From positions 1-42,070 of the forward strand of contig CAIXTT010000180.1 in NCBI GenBank assembly GCA_903922455.1: DNA of 42,070 bases. Reading direction: 5' to 3'. Position numbers and translations under genes: made by a program. Each line of letters starts with the position of its first letter. Position 1 is the first letter of the stretch. Of the stretch, positions 26,247-34,494 are shown in pieces. The DNA is from an uncultured Bacteroidota bacterium. GTDB lineage: Bacteria; Bacteroidota; Bacteroidia; AKYH767-A; OLB10. The notes under the pieces are model-generated. The model searched no databases, had not been told where the DNA came from, and saw only the letters and a program-made list of their open reading frames with translations.

Positions 26247-29200
26247 TTACTTCTTATCTTTTTTATCGAAGTCGATTACAATTGGAGAAGCGATACATAA
26301 TGAGCTGTATGTTCCTACTAAAATACCGATTAACAATGCGAAGATAAATCCACGAATCACATCACCACCAAATATGAAGATGGCGAGTAATACGAAGAAA
26401 GTAGCCAACGAAGTATTCATGGTTCTGCTCAACGTAGAATTCAATGCATTATTAATAACTATTTTCTTATCGGTGTTCGGGTGAATTCCTAAATACTCTC
26501 GAATCCTATCAAATACCACAACTGTATCCGTCATGGAATAACCCATAACCGTTAACAATGCCGCGATAAAGTCTTGGTTGATTTCAAGCGTGAAAGGAAG
26601 AATTCCGTTAAAGATGGAGAAGATGGAAAGAATCAATAATACGTCATGCAACAAGGCTACCGTAGCACCCAAACCATACTGCCATTTTTTGAATCGTATA
26701 AGGATGTATAAAAACATCAAAGCACATCCAAAGATAATAGCGAAGAATGCCGACGACTTAATATCATCCGCAACAGTAGGCCCTACTTTTTGAGAATTAA
26801 TAATTTTTGTCTCTTGGAATTTAGCTTGATCAATACCTGCAAACTGACCTTTCACTCCTTCATATAAAGCTTTCGTTACAGCTGCTTGTGCTTCTGCAGT
26901 ATTTTCCTCAATCAAATAATCGGTGGTGATCTTGTAGCGATTATCGGTACCGAAAGTTTTTACATCAGGAGCTTCTCCAAAAGGAACAGCCAATGATTCT
27001 CGAATGGCTTGTGTAGAAGTAGCATTGTCGAACTGAACAACAAACGTACGACCTCCGTCGAAGTCCACACCGAAATTAAATCCTTTCATACCGATTGAAA
27101 AAATTCCGGCAGCGATTACAATTCCTGAGATGATATAATACTTCTTACGATTCTCTACAAATGGAAGATTAATATTTTTATAAGGATCCTTCGTTGCATT
27201 TGTCCAGAAAGGAATATCCTTATTCTTATCTAATAAATATTCAAAAATTAAACGGCTAATAAATATAGCAGAGAATAATGAACAAAGGATACCAATAATC
27301 AAGGTGGTTGCGAAACCTTGAACAGGTCCACTACCAAAAGAATAAAGGATAATACCTAGTAGCAACGTAGTCACATTGGAGTCGATGATAGAAGAGAAGG
27401 CATGCTTGTAACCATCAGAAATTGCCAAACGCAAACCTTTTCCTAAACGCAACTCTTCACGAATCCTTTCAAAAATAAGAATGTTTGCATCCACAGAAAG
27501 TGCAATGATTAACACGATACCTGCGATACCAGGAAGCGTGAGAACTGCACCCAAAGAAGCGAGTACACCCATAATAAAAAACATATTAACTACGAGAGTA
27601 ATATCTGCAACAATACCTGCCTTGCTATAATAGAAGGCCATAAAGAAGAATACGATACACAATGCAACTACAAAGGAAAGTAATCCATTTTGAATAGCTT
27701 CCGCTCCTAAAGATGGACCCACTACGGCTTCTTCCACGATACGTGCGGGAGCAGGAAGTTTACCAGCCTTTAAAATATTTGCTAAATCTTTTGCTTCATT
27801 AATTTCAAAATTTCCTGTGATGCTTGAACTTCCACCTGCGATTTCGCCTTGAACGTTCGGGAAGCTGTATACATAATCATCAAGTACAATTGCAATTGAC
27901 TTTCCGACATTTTCACCCGTAAGACGCTTCCAAACTTTAGCGCCATCTGGATTCATTCTCATACTAATTTCAGGCTTACTATTGAATTGACCGAAGTCTT
28001 GACGAGCATCTGAAATAGCAGCACCATCTAAGGGTGCTTTTCCATCACGACCTGCACTCTTAATACCAATTAATTCCAGAGATTGAGTTTCAGCTGAACG
28101 CGGCTTAACCGTCCATAATAAACGTAGATTTTTTGGCAGTGCTGCTTTAACATCATCGCGTTCTAAAATGCGATTCACTTTAGCGGTATCCTTAATCAAA
28201 GAATAACCGATGACACATTGCTTATCTACTATGTTTTTTTCTTCTTGCGTACGTACTTGTCCATCAGAAGGGAATAACACTGCGAACAATGGGTTTTCAC
28301 GAGCAAATTCTTCAAAAGTTTTACCACCTGCCGTGTCCTTTGCTGCTGTAGAATCTTTACCCATCTTATCAACCAAAGAAACTTTTGTTGTATCCTTAGT
28401 TGTAGTTGTATCGATAGGAGTGGCACTAGTTGTTGCACTAGAATCAATAACTGAAGTTGAACTTCCTAACAAAGAATCCTTCTTACTTTTATTCGCCAAC
28501 ATCGTATTCACAGCAACTAATCCGGGAGCTACTTCACCAAAGGTGTAAGTTTCCCAGAATTCTAATTTCGCCGTTCCTTGAAGGAGTTTACGTACACGAT
28601 CCGGCTCTTTCACTCCTGGTAATTCTACCAAGATTCGTCCAGAACCTAATTGTTGAATATTGGGTTGAGATACACCGAACTTATCGATACGCGTACGAAG
28701 GATATTAAATGAACGACTGATGGCTGCATCAGACTCCTCTTTTAATACTTTCAATACTTGCGGATTGGTTGAGTTAAATTTGATCTTATCCTGATTCTCG
28801 ATATTCGCAAATACCGCGGCAAGGCTGGCATTTGGATCAACTTCAGTAAAAGCTTGTCCGAACAACGTAACAAAATCCTTGTTGCTATTACGTTGTAATT
28901 CTGCAGCACGATCAATCGCTTTTTTAAAGGTAGGATCTTCAACATTTTGACCGGCCATAGAACGAACAAGATCCATCACGGATACCTCCAACGTTACGTT
29001 CATTCCACCTTTCAAGTCAAGACCAAGATTGATTTCTCTTTCCTTGCACTCAAGGTAGGAGTAGTCCTTAACTCCGATGTTGTAAACACCTTTAGGACCA
29101 ATCGAATCGAGATATTCTTTCTCTTTTATAGGATCGTTATTCGCATACTCTCTTGCATCAGCCTCCACCCCACGTGTAACCAGGGTAAATGAGAGTTGAT

Positions 29201-29258
29201 AGAGGCAAACCAGAGCCAAAACGATGGCAAATAGTTTAATAGCACCTTTACTTTGCAT
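26247..29258 (-). CDS. secDF: Fused protein translocase subunit SecDF
   Basis: This 1003-residue protein is a SecD-SecF fusion, the usual form in Bacteroidota. The SecD part begins with a membrane segment (about 7-26), has NLGLDLKGGMNVTLEVSV, the P1 head with LRTRIDKFGVSQPNIQQLGS and ILVELPGVKEPDRVRKLLQG, and six membrane segments ending near 675. The SecF part starts near 700 with the segment YYIISGIVIAAGIFSIGM, FNFGVDFDGGRTFVVQF, and a second set of membrane segments with YSMTDTVVVFDRIRE. SecDF uses the proton gradient to pull preproteins out of SecYEG on the periplasmic side. A Thr/Ser/Lys-rich insertion (residues 258-314) interrupts the SecD head and looks disordered. A full promoter precedes it and a strong terminator follows. 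Confidence 0.95.
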   Translation of the reverse strand: MQSKGAIKLFAIVLALVCLYQLSFTLVTRGVEADAREYANNDPIKEKEYLDSIGPKGVYNIGVKDYSYLECKEREINLGLDLKGGMNVTLEVSVMDLVRSMAGQNVEDPTFKKAIDRAAELQRNSNKDFVTLFGQAFTEVDPNASLAAVFANIENQDKIKFNSTNPQVLKVLKEESDAAISRSFNILRTRIDKFGVSQPNIQQLGSGRILVELPGVKEPDRVRKLLQGTAKLEFWETYTFGEVAPGLVAVNTMLANKSKKDSLLGSSTSVIDSSATTSATPIDTTTTKDTTKVSLVDKMGKDSTAAKDTAGGKTFEEFARENPLFAVLFPSDGQVRTQEEKNIVDKQCVIGYSLIKDTAKVNRILERDDVKAALPKNLRLLWTVKPRSAETQSLELIGIKSAGRDGKAPLDGAAISDARQDFGQFNSKPEISMRMNPDGAKVWKRLTGENVGKSIAIVLDDYVYSFPNVQGEIAGGSSSITGNFEINEAKDLANILKAGKLPAPARIVEEAVVGPSLGAEAIQNGLLSFVVALCIVFFFMAFYYSKAGIVADITLVVNMFFIMGVLASLGAVLTLPGIAGIVLIIALSVDANILIFERIREELRLGKGLRLAISDGYKHAFSSIIDSNVTTLLLGIILYSFGSGPVQGFATTLIIGILCSLFSAIFISRLIFEYLLDKNKDIPFWTNATKDPYKNINLPFVENRKKYYIISGIVIAAGIFSIGMKGFNFGVDFDGGRTFVVQFDNATSTQAIRESLAVPFGEAPDVKTFGTDNRYKITTDYLIEENTAEAQAAVTKALYEGVKGQFAGIDQAKFQETKIINSQKVGPTVADDIKSSAFFAIIFGCALMFLYILIRFKKWQYGLGATVALLHDVLLILSIFSIFNGILPFTLEINQDFIAALLTVMGYSMTDTVVVFDRIREYLGIHPNTDKKIVINNALNSTLSRTMNTSLATFFVLLAIFIFGGDVIRGFIFALLIGILVGTYSSLCIASPIVIDFDKKDKK

Positions 29259-29287
29259 TGATAGATTATATTAATTTATAGAGCGGG

Positions 29288-29318
29288 CAAATATAGCTGA
29301 TGCGTGCATACGAAACAA
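29288..29318 (-). promoter_or_regulatory. secDF promoter (TTG / 20 bp / TATATTTG)
   Basis: On the minus strand a TTG (29316-29318) is followed by 20 bases and TATATTTG (29288-29295). Both elements and the spacing fit the Bacteroidota -33/-7 promoter. The start codon is 29 bases beyond the box. This is the best promoter in the window. Confidence 0.7.
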
Positions 29319-29662
29319 TTTATAAAAGGATTTAAAATAGAGATTGCATTGACACATCTCATTAAATATCAAATTTTTATACGACACCTATTAAAAGTAA
29401 TTGGCAAATGTGTTCGAAATCATTCAATCTACAAGCATTTACAGACTTGAGGAACCTCAATAGTTATGTTTAGGCAAAGGCAAAATTAACTTGAATGCTG
29501 AGCTTTTCAAATCCTTTCAGAATTTGCCATATTTCTGATTTTATTATGAAATAGAAAGTTGTTTGAACATGATATTTCTAATAATAAAATGAGAAAGTTT
29601 GTTAATCAATCAATTAACATTATGGATGGTACCCAATAAAAAGAATTCAGCTAGATAAGAAT

Positions 29663-29670
29663 TACCTTCG
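29663..29670 (+). promoter_or_regulatory. TACCTTCG promoter -7 box of the first GT4-like gene, leaderless layout
   Basis: TACCTTCG (TAnnTTCG variant) ends five bases before the GTG at 29676 and is followed by CAG, as at the K+ channel gene. This supports the GTG as the start. A TTG at the usual distance is missing. Confidence 0.45.
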
Positions 29671-29675
29671 CAGTT

Positions 29676-30806
29676 GTGGCTGATAGAATAATTATAAGTG
29701 TAACCTCTGATTTAGTAACTGACCAAAGGGTTCAACGAGCCGCAGGTACTTTAAAAGAGGCAGGATATCAAGTGATGCTGGTTGGACGCGTTCTTTCGGA
29801 TTCAATTGAAATGAAAGGAAAGCGGTTTAGAATAACACGATTCAAACTATGGGTCAACAAAGGACCTTTTTTCTATCTAAATTACAATTTACGATTATTT
29901 TGGTACCTCTTGTGGAACCAAGCCGACATCCTTCTCAGTAATGATTTAGATACGTTGCCAGCTAATTTTTTAGTTTCAAAAATCAAAGGAATACCACTTG
30001 TTTACGATAGTCACGAGTATTTTACAGGTGTCCCGGAACTCAGCCAACGTCCAAAAGTTAAAGCAATATGGAAAAGAATAGAATCGTTTATAGTTCCTAA
30101 AATCCAATATGCCTACACGGTAAATTCGAGCATTGCTCAATTGTATGAAGACGAATACAAAATAAAATTCAACGTAATTCGAAATATGCCCGAGGTGAAA
30201 TTTCAAATTCGAACCGACCTTGACATTATCAAAAGAGAATTGCGATTACCGAGTGATAAGGCCACTATCATTTTACAAGGAGCAGGAATAAATATTCAGC
30301 GAGGGGCAGAAGAAGCTGTGCAGGCAATGCAATATGTTGAAAATGCCATTTTGCTTATCATTGGAAGTGGAGATGTAATTCCTGCATTAAAATTAATGGT
30401 TGTAGAATTGCGTCTAAATGAAAAAGTAAAGTTCGAACCAAAAAAATCTCCATCTGAACTCTTCCTTTATACACTTTGTGCGGATTTAGGATTAAGTCTA
30501 GACAAAAACACAAATCTTAATTATAGATTTAGTCTACCCAACAAAATCTTTGATTACATACAGGCGGGTGTACCCATCTTAGCCAGTGATTTGCCTGAAG
30601 TGAAGAAAATAATTGAAGGATACAACATCGGTTGTATAAGTCCAGACCACAATATAAAAAACCTTGCTACTTTGATGAACAAAATGATTGATAATAAAGA
30701 GATGCGTCTTACATGGCAAGAGAATTTAAAAGCAGCTTCACAAGAATTGAACTGGGATCATGAAAAAAGTAAACTACTAAGTATTTTTTCTTCCATTGAT
30801 AAATAA
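29676..30806 (+). CDS. GT4-like glycosyltransferase
   Basis: This 376-residue protein has the two Rossmann domains of GT-B glycosyltransferases. The N-terminal domain begins ADRIIISVTSDLVTDQRVQR and contains SNDLDTLPANFL and VYDSHEYFTGVPEL. The C-terminal domain has LQGAGINIQRGAEEAVQAM, ILLIIGSGDV and the donor-binding region LPNKIFDYIQAGVPILASDL. The start is GTG, supported by the promoter box immediately upstream; no ATG is available before the conserved N-terminus. The family adds a sugar from a nucleotide-sugar donor during polysaccharide or glycoprotein synthesis; the acceptor is unknown. It overlaps the next glycosyltransferase by 11 bases, so the pair is likely translated together and may act in one pathway. 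Confidence 0.83.
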   Translation: MADRIIISVTSDLVTDQRVQRAAGTLKEAGYQVMLVGRVLSDSIEMKGKRFRITRFKLWVNKGPFFYLNYNLRLFWYLLWNQADILLSNDLDTLPANFLVSKIKGIPLVYDSHEYFTGVPELSQRPKVKAIWKRIESFIVPKIQYAYTVNSSIAQLYEDEYKIKFNVIRNMPEVKFQIRTDLDIIKRELRLPSDKATIILQGAGINIQRGAEEAVQAMQYVENAILLIIGSGDVIPALKLMVVELRLNEKVKFEPKKSPSELFLYTLCADLGLSLDKNTNLNYRFSLPNKIFDYIQAGVPILASDLPEVKKIIEGYNIGCISPDHNIKNLATLMNKMIDNKEMRLTWQENLKAASQELNWDHEKSKLLSIFSSIDK

Positions 30807-31917
30807 ACAACTTCATATCATTTCATTTGATGTTCCGTTACCAGCAGATTACGGGGGCGCGATTGATGTTTTCAATAAAATCAGACATTTACATCGACTC
30901 GGAATAGAAATCGTCTTACATTGCTTTACCTATGGCAGAAAAGAAAATAAAGATTTAACTAATTTTTGCAAAGAGGTACATTATTACCCACGATACACTT
31001 CTCTAAAAAAAATATTTAGTCTTGACCCTTTCATTGTAACTACTCGAACTCACCCCGAATTACTTCAACGATTACTAGCTGACCAACATCCTATTTTATT
31101 TGAGGGGCTACATACTGCACATTTACTTTCCCATGCTTTTTTAAAAGATCGAGTAAAAGTTGTGCGTGCTCATAATATCGAACATGAATATTATGGCTAT
31201 CTATACAAAGCAGAAAAAAGCTTTTTGAAAAAAATGTTTTTTCTTTCTGAATCTATAAAACTAAAATACTACGAAAAGAAATTAAAAAACGCTCAGCACA
31301 TTGGTGCCATTTCTTCTACGGATAAAAAATATTTTCAGAAATGGGGGAACTCTTTCCTTCTTCCTCCTTTTCATCACCATGACGAAATAAAATCGAACAT
31401 TGGCAATGGTAACTACAGTTTATATCATGGGAACTTGGGGGTTGCTGAAAATGAAAAAGCGGCAATCTGGTTAGTTGAAAATATCTCTACGCTTCTAAAT
31501 CATCCATTGATTATTGCTGGGAGTGGATGCGGCACACTACTCCGGAAGAAGATTAATCAATCCTCAAAAATTACGCTTGTTGAAAATCCATCAGATGAAG
31601 AAATGCAAAGGTTGATTTCTGAAGCGCATGTCCACTTACTCCCCAGTTTTCAAGAGAGTGGTGTAAAACTCAAATTGCTACATGCGTTATACTCTGGTCG
31701 ATTTGTTTTAGCCAATTCCATGATGCTAAGCGGAACTTCATTAGAAAACGCGTGCACTATGGCAAATGACATTTCTAATTTTGCACAGAAAGCGAATTCA
31801 CTATTTGCTTTACCATTTACCAATGAGGAAATTGAAAAACGCAAAATAATACTTTCAGAAAATTACGATAATATGTCCAATGCTAAAATGCTTTTGGATC
31901 AGATTTACAACCAATAA
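30796..31917 (+). CDS. GT4-like glycosyltransferase
   Basis: This 373-residue protein begins LHIISFDVPLPADYGGAIDV, a signature of a Bacteroidota glycosyltransferase group often annotated as mannosyltransferase. It has KVVRAHNIEHEYYGYLYKAE in the N-terminal domain, and IIAGSGCG with AHVHLLPSFQESGVKLKLLH in the C-terminal GT-B domain; the Glu in QESGVKLK is the usual catalytic/donor-binding Glu of GT4-like enzymes. The start is a TTG inside the end of the upstream gene (11-base overlap), and no in-frame ATG or GTG lies before the conserved start, so a TTG start is the best reading. It converges on ftsE with only 8 bases between the stop codons. Confidence 0.8.
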   Translation: MINKQLHIISFDVPLPADYGGAIDVFNKIRHLHRLGIEIVLHCFTYGRKENKDLTNFCKEVHYYPRYTSLKKIFSLDPFIVTTRTHPELLQRLLADQHPILFEGLHTAHLLSHAFLKDRVKVVRAHNIEHEYYGYLYKAEKSFLKKMFFLSESIKLKYYEKKLKNAQHIGAISSTDKKYFQKWGNSFLLPPFHHHDEIKSNIGNGNYSLYHGNLGVAENEKAAIWLVENISTLLNHPLIIAGSGCGTLLRKKINQSSKITLVENPSDEEMQRLISEAHVHLLPSFQESGVKLKLLHALYSGRFVLANSMMLSGTSLENACTMANDISNFAQKANSLFALPFTNEEIEKRKIILSENYDNMSNAKMLLDQIYNQ

Positions 31918-31925
31918 ATATTAAT

Positions 31926-32597
31926 TTACGAATGCGGACCTAAAACTCCTGCATCTACTTTTACAACTCTAGAAGGAAATTTTTCCATCAAGCCATAGTT
32001 ATGTGTTACCATCACCACGGCTCTACTGTTTCTACTGATATCAAAAAGCAAATTCATGATTTCATTACTGGTTTCTGGATCGAGATTTCCGGTAGGTTCA
32101 TCGGCTAAAATTAAATCGGGGTCATTTAGAAGTGCGCGTGCAATAACCAATCGTTGTTGTTCGCCGCCCGATAATTCATACGGCATTTTAAATCCTTTTG
32201 TACTTAGTCCTACTTTTCCTAAAACATCGCTTACCCTTTCTTCCATTTTTTTCTTGTCGTCCCATCCTATTGCTTTTAAATAAAACATCAGATTTTCTTT
32301 TGCTGTGCGATCTGTTAAAAGTTGAAAGTCCTGAAAGATAATGCCAAGCTTCCTTCTTAATTTAGGAATGTCACTCATCTTCAAATTATGCAATTCAAAT
32401 CCGGCCACATAACCTTCCCCTTGGGGCATGGGCAATTCTCCATAAAGCAGACTCATAATTGAACTTTTTCCTGTTCCCGTTTTCCCTATGAGGTAAACAA
32501 ACTCGCCACGCTTAACATTTAAATTCACATTGTTCAACAAAAGATTTTTCTTGTGAAACACATTTACATTTTTAAGATCAATAATAGTATCTGACAT
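31926..32597 (-). CDS. ftsE: Cell division ABC ATPase FtsE
   Basis: This 223-residue protein is a complete ABC ATPase with Walker [10 protein letters not shown] (38-46), Q-loop IIFQDFQLL, signature [15 protein letters not shown], Walker [13 protein letters not shown] and the switch His in VMVTHNYG. Short length and the sequence [20 protein letters not shown] place it with FtsE, the cytoplasmic partner of FtsX, which links cell division to peptidoglycan hydrolase activation. ftsX is not adjacent; in Bacteroidota I recall the two often being unlinked. LolD-like or other MacB-type ATPases are the main alternative. It follows the 70-residue unknown gene by 29 bases and probably shares its transcript. 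Confidence 0.82.
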   Translation of the reverse strand: MSDTIIDLKNVNVFHKKNLLLNNVNLNVKRGEFVYLIGKTGTGKSSIMSLLYGELPMPQGEGYVAGFELHNLKMSDIPKLRRKLGIIFQDFQLLTDRTAKENLMFYLKAIGWDDKKKMEERVSDVLGKVGLSTKGFKMPYELSGGEQQRLVIARALLNDPDLILADEPTGNLDPETSNEIMNLLFDISRNSRAVVMVTHNYGLMEKFPSRVVKVDAGVLGPHS

Positions 32598-32626
32598 TTT
32601 TTTATCTTCTGGTTATATAGATGAAC

Positions 32627-32839
32627 TTACAAATTCCATTCAGTAACTTTTCCGAAAGGAATAATTCTCAAGAATTCAAGCATGCGAGCTTCTTCTGCTT
32701 GCAAGCCTATCTTAGCCAAAGCTTTTTCTGGTCGATCCAATCGAAAATAAGCCAGAAGCGTGAATTGTTCATCTCTCAATTGAACATAATCAGGAATTTT
32801 AGCTTTGCCTTGAATTTTTAATAGGTAATACTTCGACAT
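32627..32839 (-). CDS. Small conserved-looking protein of unknown function upstream of ftsE
   Basis: I cannot name this protein. The ATG at 32839 (MSKYYLLKIQGKAKIPDYVQ) gives 70 residues; an in-frame TTG five codons upstream is a poorer start. The product is soluble, has no Cys, and mixes a short N-terminal strand with helices (PEKALAKIGLQAEEARMLEF). It has no signal peptide or membrane segment. A TAAGTTTG box (32852-32859) sits 12 bases before the ATG, and ftsE follows after 29 bases, so the two are probably one operon. A role in division or in regulating FtsE is possible only by position. Confidence 0.6.
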   Translation of the reverse strand: MSKYYLLKIQGKAKIPDYVQLRDEQFTLLAYFRLDRPEKALAKIGLQAEEARMLEFLRIIPFGKVTEWNL

Positions 32840-32851
32840 GATTCTTACTTG

Positions 32852-32859
32852 CAAACTTA
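32852..32859 (-). promoter_or_regulatory. TAAGTTTG promoter -7 box of the 70-residue gene and ftsE
   Basis: TAAGTTTG on the minus strand matches TAnnTTTG, 12 bases before the ATG. No clear TTG lies at the usual -33 spacing. Confidence 0.45.
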
Positions 32860-32942
32860 TTGGAAAAAAAATTGAATTCTCTTGAAGAAATTACTAGAAT
32901 CATTAAATTATTCAACAGGCAACATTAAAGAACTTAGAACAT

Positions 32943-32978
32943 AAAAAAAGAGGCTTACCATAATGGGAAGCCTCTTTT
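32943..32978 (-). terminator. Intrinsic terminator of gldJ
   Basis: AAAAGAGGCTT (32946-32956) and AAGCCTCTTTT (32968-32978) form a perfect 11-pair stem with an 11-base loop, followed on the minus strand by a T run. It lies 19 bases after the gldJ stop. Confidence 0.88.
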
Positions 32979-32997
32979 CATTTATTTTTTTTGCAGC

Positions 32998-34440
32998 TTA
33001 ACGCTTACTTGTTTTCTTTCCACCTAATCCAATGGGGCTACCTACACGTGCCATGGCACAACGGAAACCTAACCAATCAGTAGATTGTTCTTGATCCAAA
33101 AAGCGACGAGAACCAGGAGTCAAATAGTAGGCGCGATCTTTCCATGATCCACCTTTTATAACACGAGCTTTGTCATCTACTAAAGTTGCACTACCGCTAT
33201 TATACGTCGCATAATCAGGCTCATCACCATCAATATAGTTGATATTGTCTGCTTTTTGGTAATTTCTACGTGTAGAAGCTTCTTGTTCGGTTACATCACG
33301 TTTCATGATTCGGCCCAATGTGTCTTTTTCCGCGATTGAACCTTCTTCATCGGTTACTTGCGTATCGTAAACGTTTCCACGGAAAGAACGGAAATCGGTT
33401 TTATCTTCATGAGATAAAGGACGAAACACATCCATCACCCACTCTGCAACGTTACCACCCATATTATATAAACCATAATCATTTGGTGAGTAAGAATAAA
33501 CGGGTGCTGTGATATCGGCATTATCATTCAACTTACCGGATACTCCCATATTATCACCTCGACCACGCTTAAAGTTCGCTAACATTTCACCTTGCCATTT
33601 ATCTTCAGAATTACGAACACCGTGTCCGCTCCAAGGATAAAGTTTACGCTCATTTACGTTTTCAAAAACAGTATTTCCAATTAAAGCTAAGGATGCAAAC
33701 TCCCACTCAGCTTCCGTTGGAAGGCGATATCTCGGTAAAAGAATACCATCTTCCATTCTTACTTTACGAGTATCGATATTTGGATTCAAATCTTCCAATG
33801 GGCTTTTTACAAGGCCTTCATATTGACCTGCGAAATAAGCATCCGTATTAAAGTTGTCTTCATTCACCTGAGCAGGATTTACACGAAGGATTCCTTCACG
33901 AATTAAAATTTGCTCATTCACACGATCGGTACGCCAAGCGCAAAAGTCGTTACACTGTAACCAGTTTACACCTACAACAGGATAATCTTGAAAGGCAGGA
34001 TGACGAAGGTATAATTCTACATAAGGTTCATTAAAAGCTAAACGATCACGCCAAACGAGTGTATCGGGTAAAGCTTTGCGTTGAACTTCTGGATAGTCAG
34101 TTGCGAATACGCGTCCTAACCAATAAAGGTATTCTAACCAATACGTATTAGAAACCTCTGTTTCATCTAAATAATAAGAAGAAACCGTTACTCGACGAGG
34201 CATGTTATCCCAATCTTGAATTACATCTTGTTCGGTACGACCCATGACAAAGGTTCCCCCTTCAATGAGTACTAATCCTGGTCCGGTTTCTTGCTCTAAA
34301 TAAGGTACGACTTCAAAACCACCATTACGCTCATCATTATAACTCCATCCTGTTGAGCCGGATTTGTCGTAGTTATTACAAGCTGAAAAAAACAACGTCG
34401 CAAGTCCAAGGAGGGGAAGCAATTGATTCTTAATCTTCAT
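32998..34440 (-). CDS. gldJ: Gliding motility / type IX secretion lipoprotein GldJ
   Basis: This 480-residue protein is a lipoprotein (lipobox LFFSAC, Cys21) with a formylglycine-generating-enzyme (SUMF) fold: LVLIEGGTFVMGRTEQDV, then YYLDETEVSNTYWLEYL, PVVGVNWLQCNDFCAWR, RLPTEAEWEFASLAL, YGLYNMGGNVAEWVMDVFR and RVIKGGSWKDRAYYL. The block TLVWRDRLAFNEPYVELYLR, followed by HPAFQDYP, and RTDRVNEQIL match GldJ better than the paralogue GldK. In Flavobacterium johnsoniae GldJ is needed for gliding and type IX secretion and lies next to porU and porV, as here. It is a structural relative of sulfatase-activating enzymes and is not expected to be catalytic. A TTG/CATATTTG promoter overlaps the end of porP, and a strong terminator follows. 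Confidence 0.87.
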   Translation of the reverse strand: MKIKNQLLPLLGLATLFFSACNNYDKSGSTGWSYNDERNGGFEVVPYLEQETGPGLVLIEGGTFVMGRTEQDVIQDWDNMPRRVTVSSYYLDETEVSNTYWLEYLYWLGRVFATDYPEVQRKALPDTLVWRDRLAFNEPYVELYLRHPAFQDYPVVGVNWLQCNDFCAWRTDRVNEQILIREGILRVNPAQVNEDNFNTDAYFAGQYEGLVKSPLEDLNPNIDTRKVRMEDGILLPRYRLPTEAEWEFASLALIGNTVFENVNERKLYPWSGHGVRNSEDKWQGEMLANFKRGRGDNMGVSGKLNDNADITAPVYSYSPNDYGLYNMGGNVAEWVMDVFRPLSHEDKTDFRSFRGNVYDTQVTDEEGSIAEKDTLGRIMKRDVTEQEASTRRNYQKADNINYIDGDEPDYATYNSGSATLVDDKARVIKGGSWKDRAYYLTPGSRRFLDQEQSTDWLGFRCAMARVGSPIGLGGKKTSKR

Positions 34441-34462
34441 GTGTCTTTTATGTTTGGGATGA

Positions 34463-34494
34463 CAAATATGCGAAATAACTAAAAACTAGGGCAA
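34463..34494 (-). promoter_or_regulatory. Probable gldJ promoter (TTG / 21 bp / CATATTTG)
   Basis: A TTG (34492-34494) and CATATTTG (34463-34470), 21 bases apart on the minus strand, approximate the Bacteroidota promoter with one mismatch in the -7 box. The -33 element lies within the last codons of porP, so gldJ can be transcribed separately from it. Confidence 0.45.

Larger units (their letters stand above)
29259..29675. other. Long divergent intergenic region, secDF / glycosyltransferase
   Basis: This 417-base spacer has no reading frame I would call a gene. The end near 29259-29320 holds the secDF promoter. The other end holds a TACCTTCG box immediately before the glycosyltransferase GTG. 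The middle (about 29330-29640) is AT-rich; I see no structured RNA, repeat or riboswitch motif in it. Confidence 0.6.

Noticed and set aside
28210-28548. 112-codon open frame on the plus strand
   Set aside because: It is antisense to the S/T-rich part of secDF, whose reading is certain. The frame arises from the repetitive codons opposite and shows no domain.
32998-34440. GldK instead of GldJ
   Set aside because: Both are SUMF-fold lipoproteins, but the block LVWRDRLAFNEPYVELYLRH and adjacency to porU/porV fit GldJ; gldL, gldM and gldN are not next to it.
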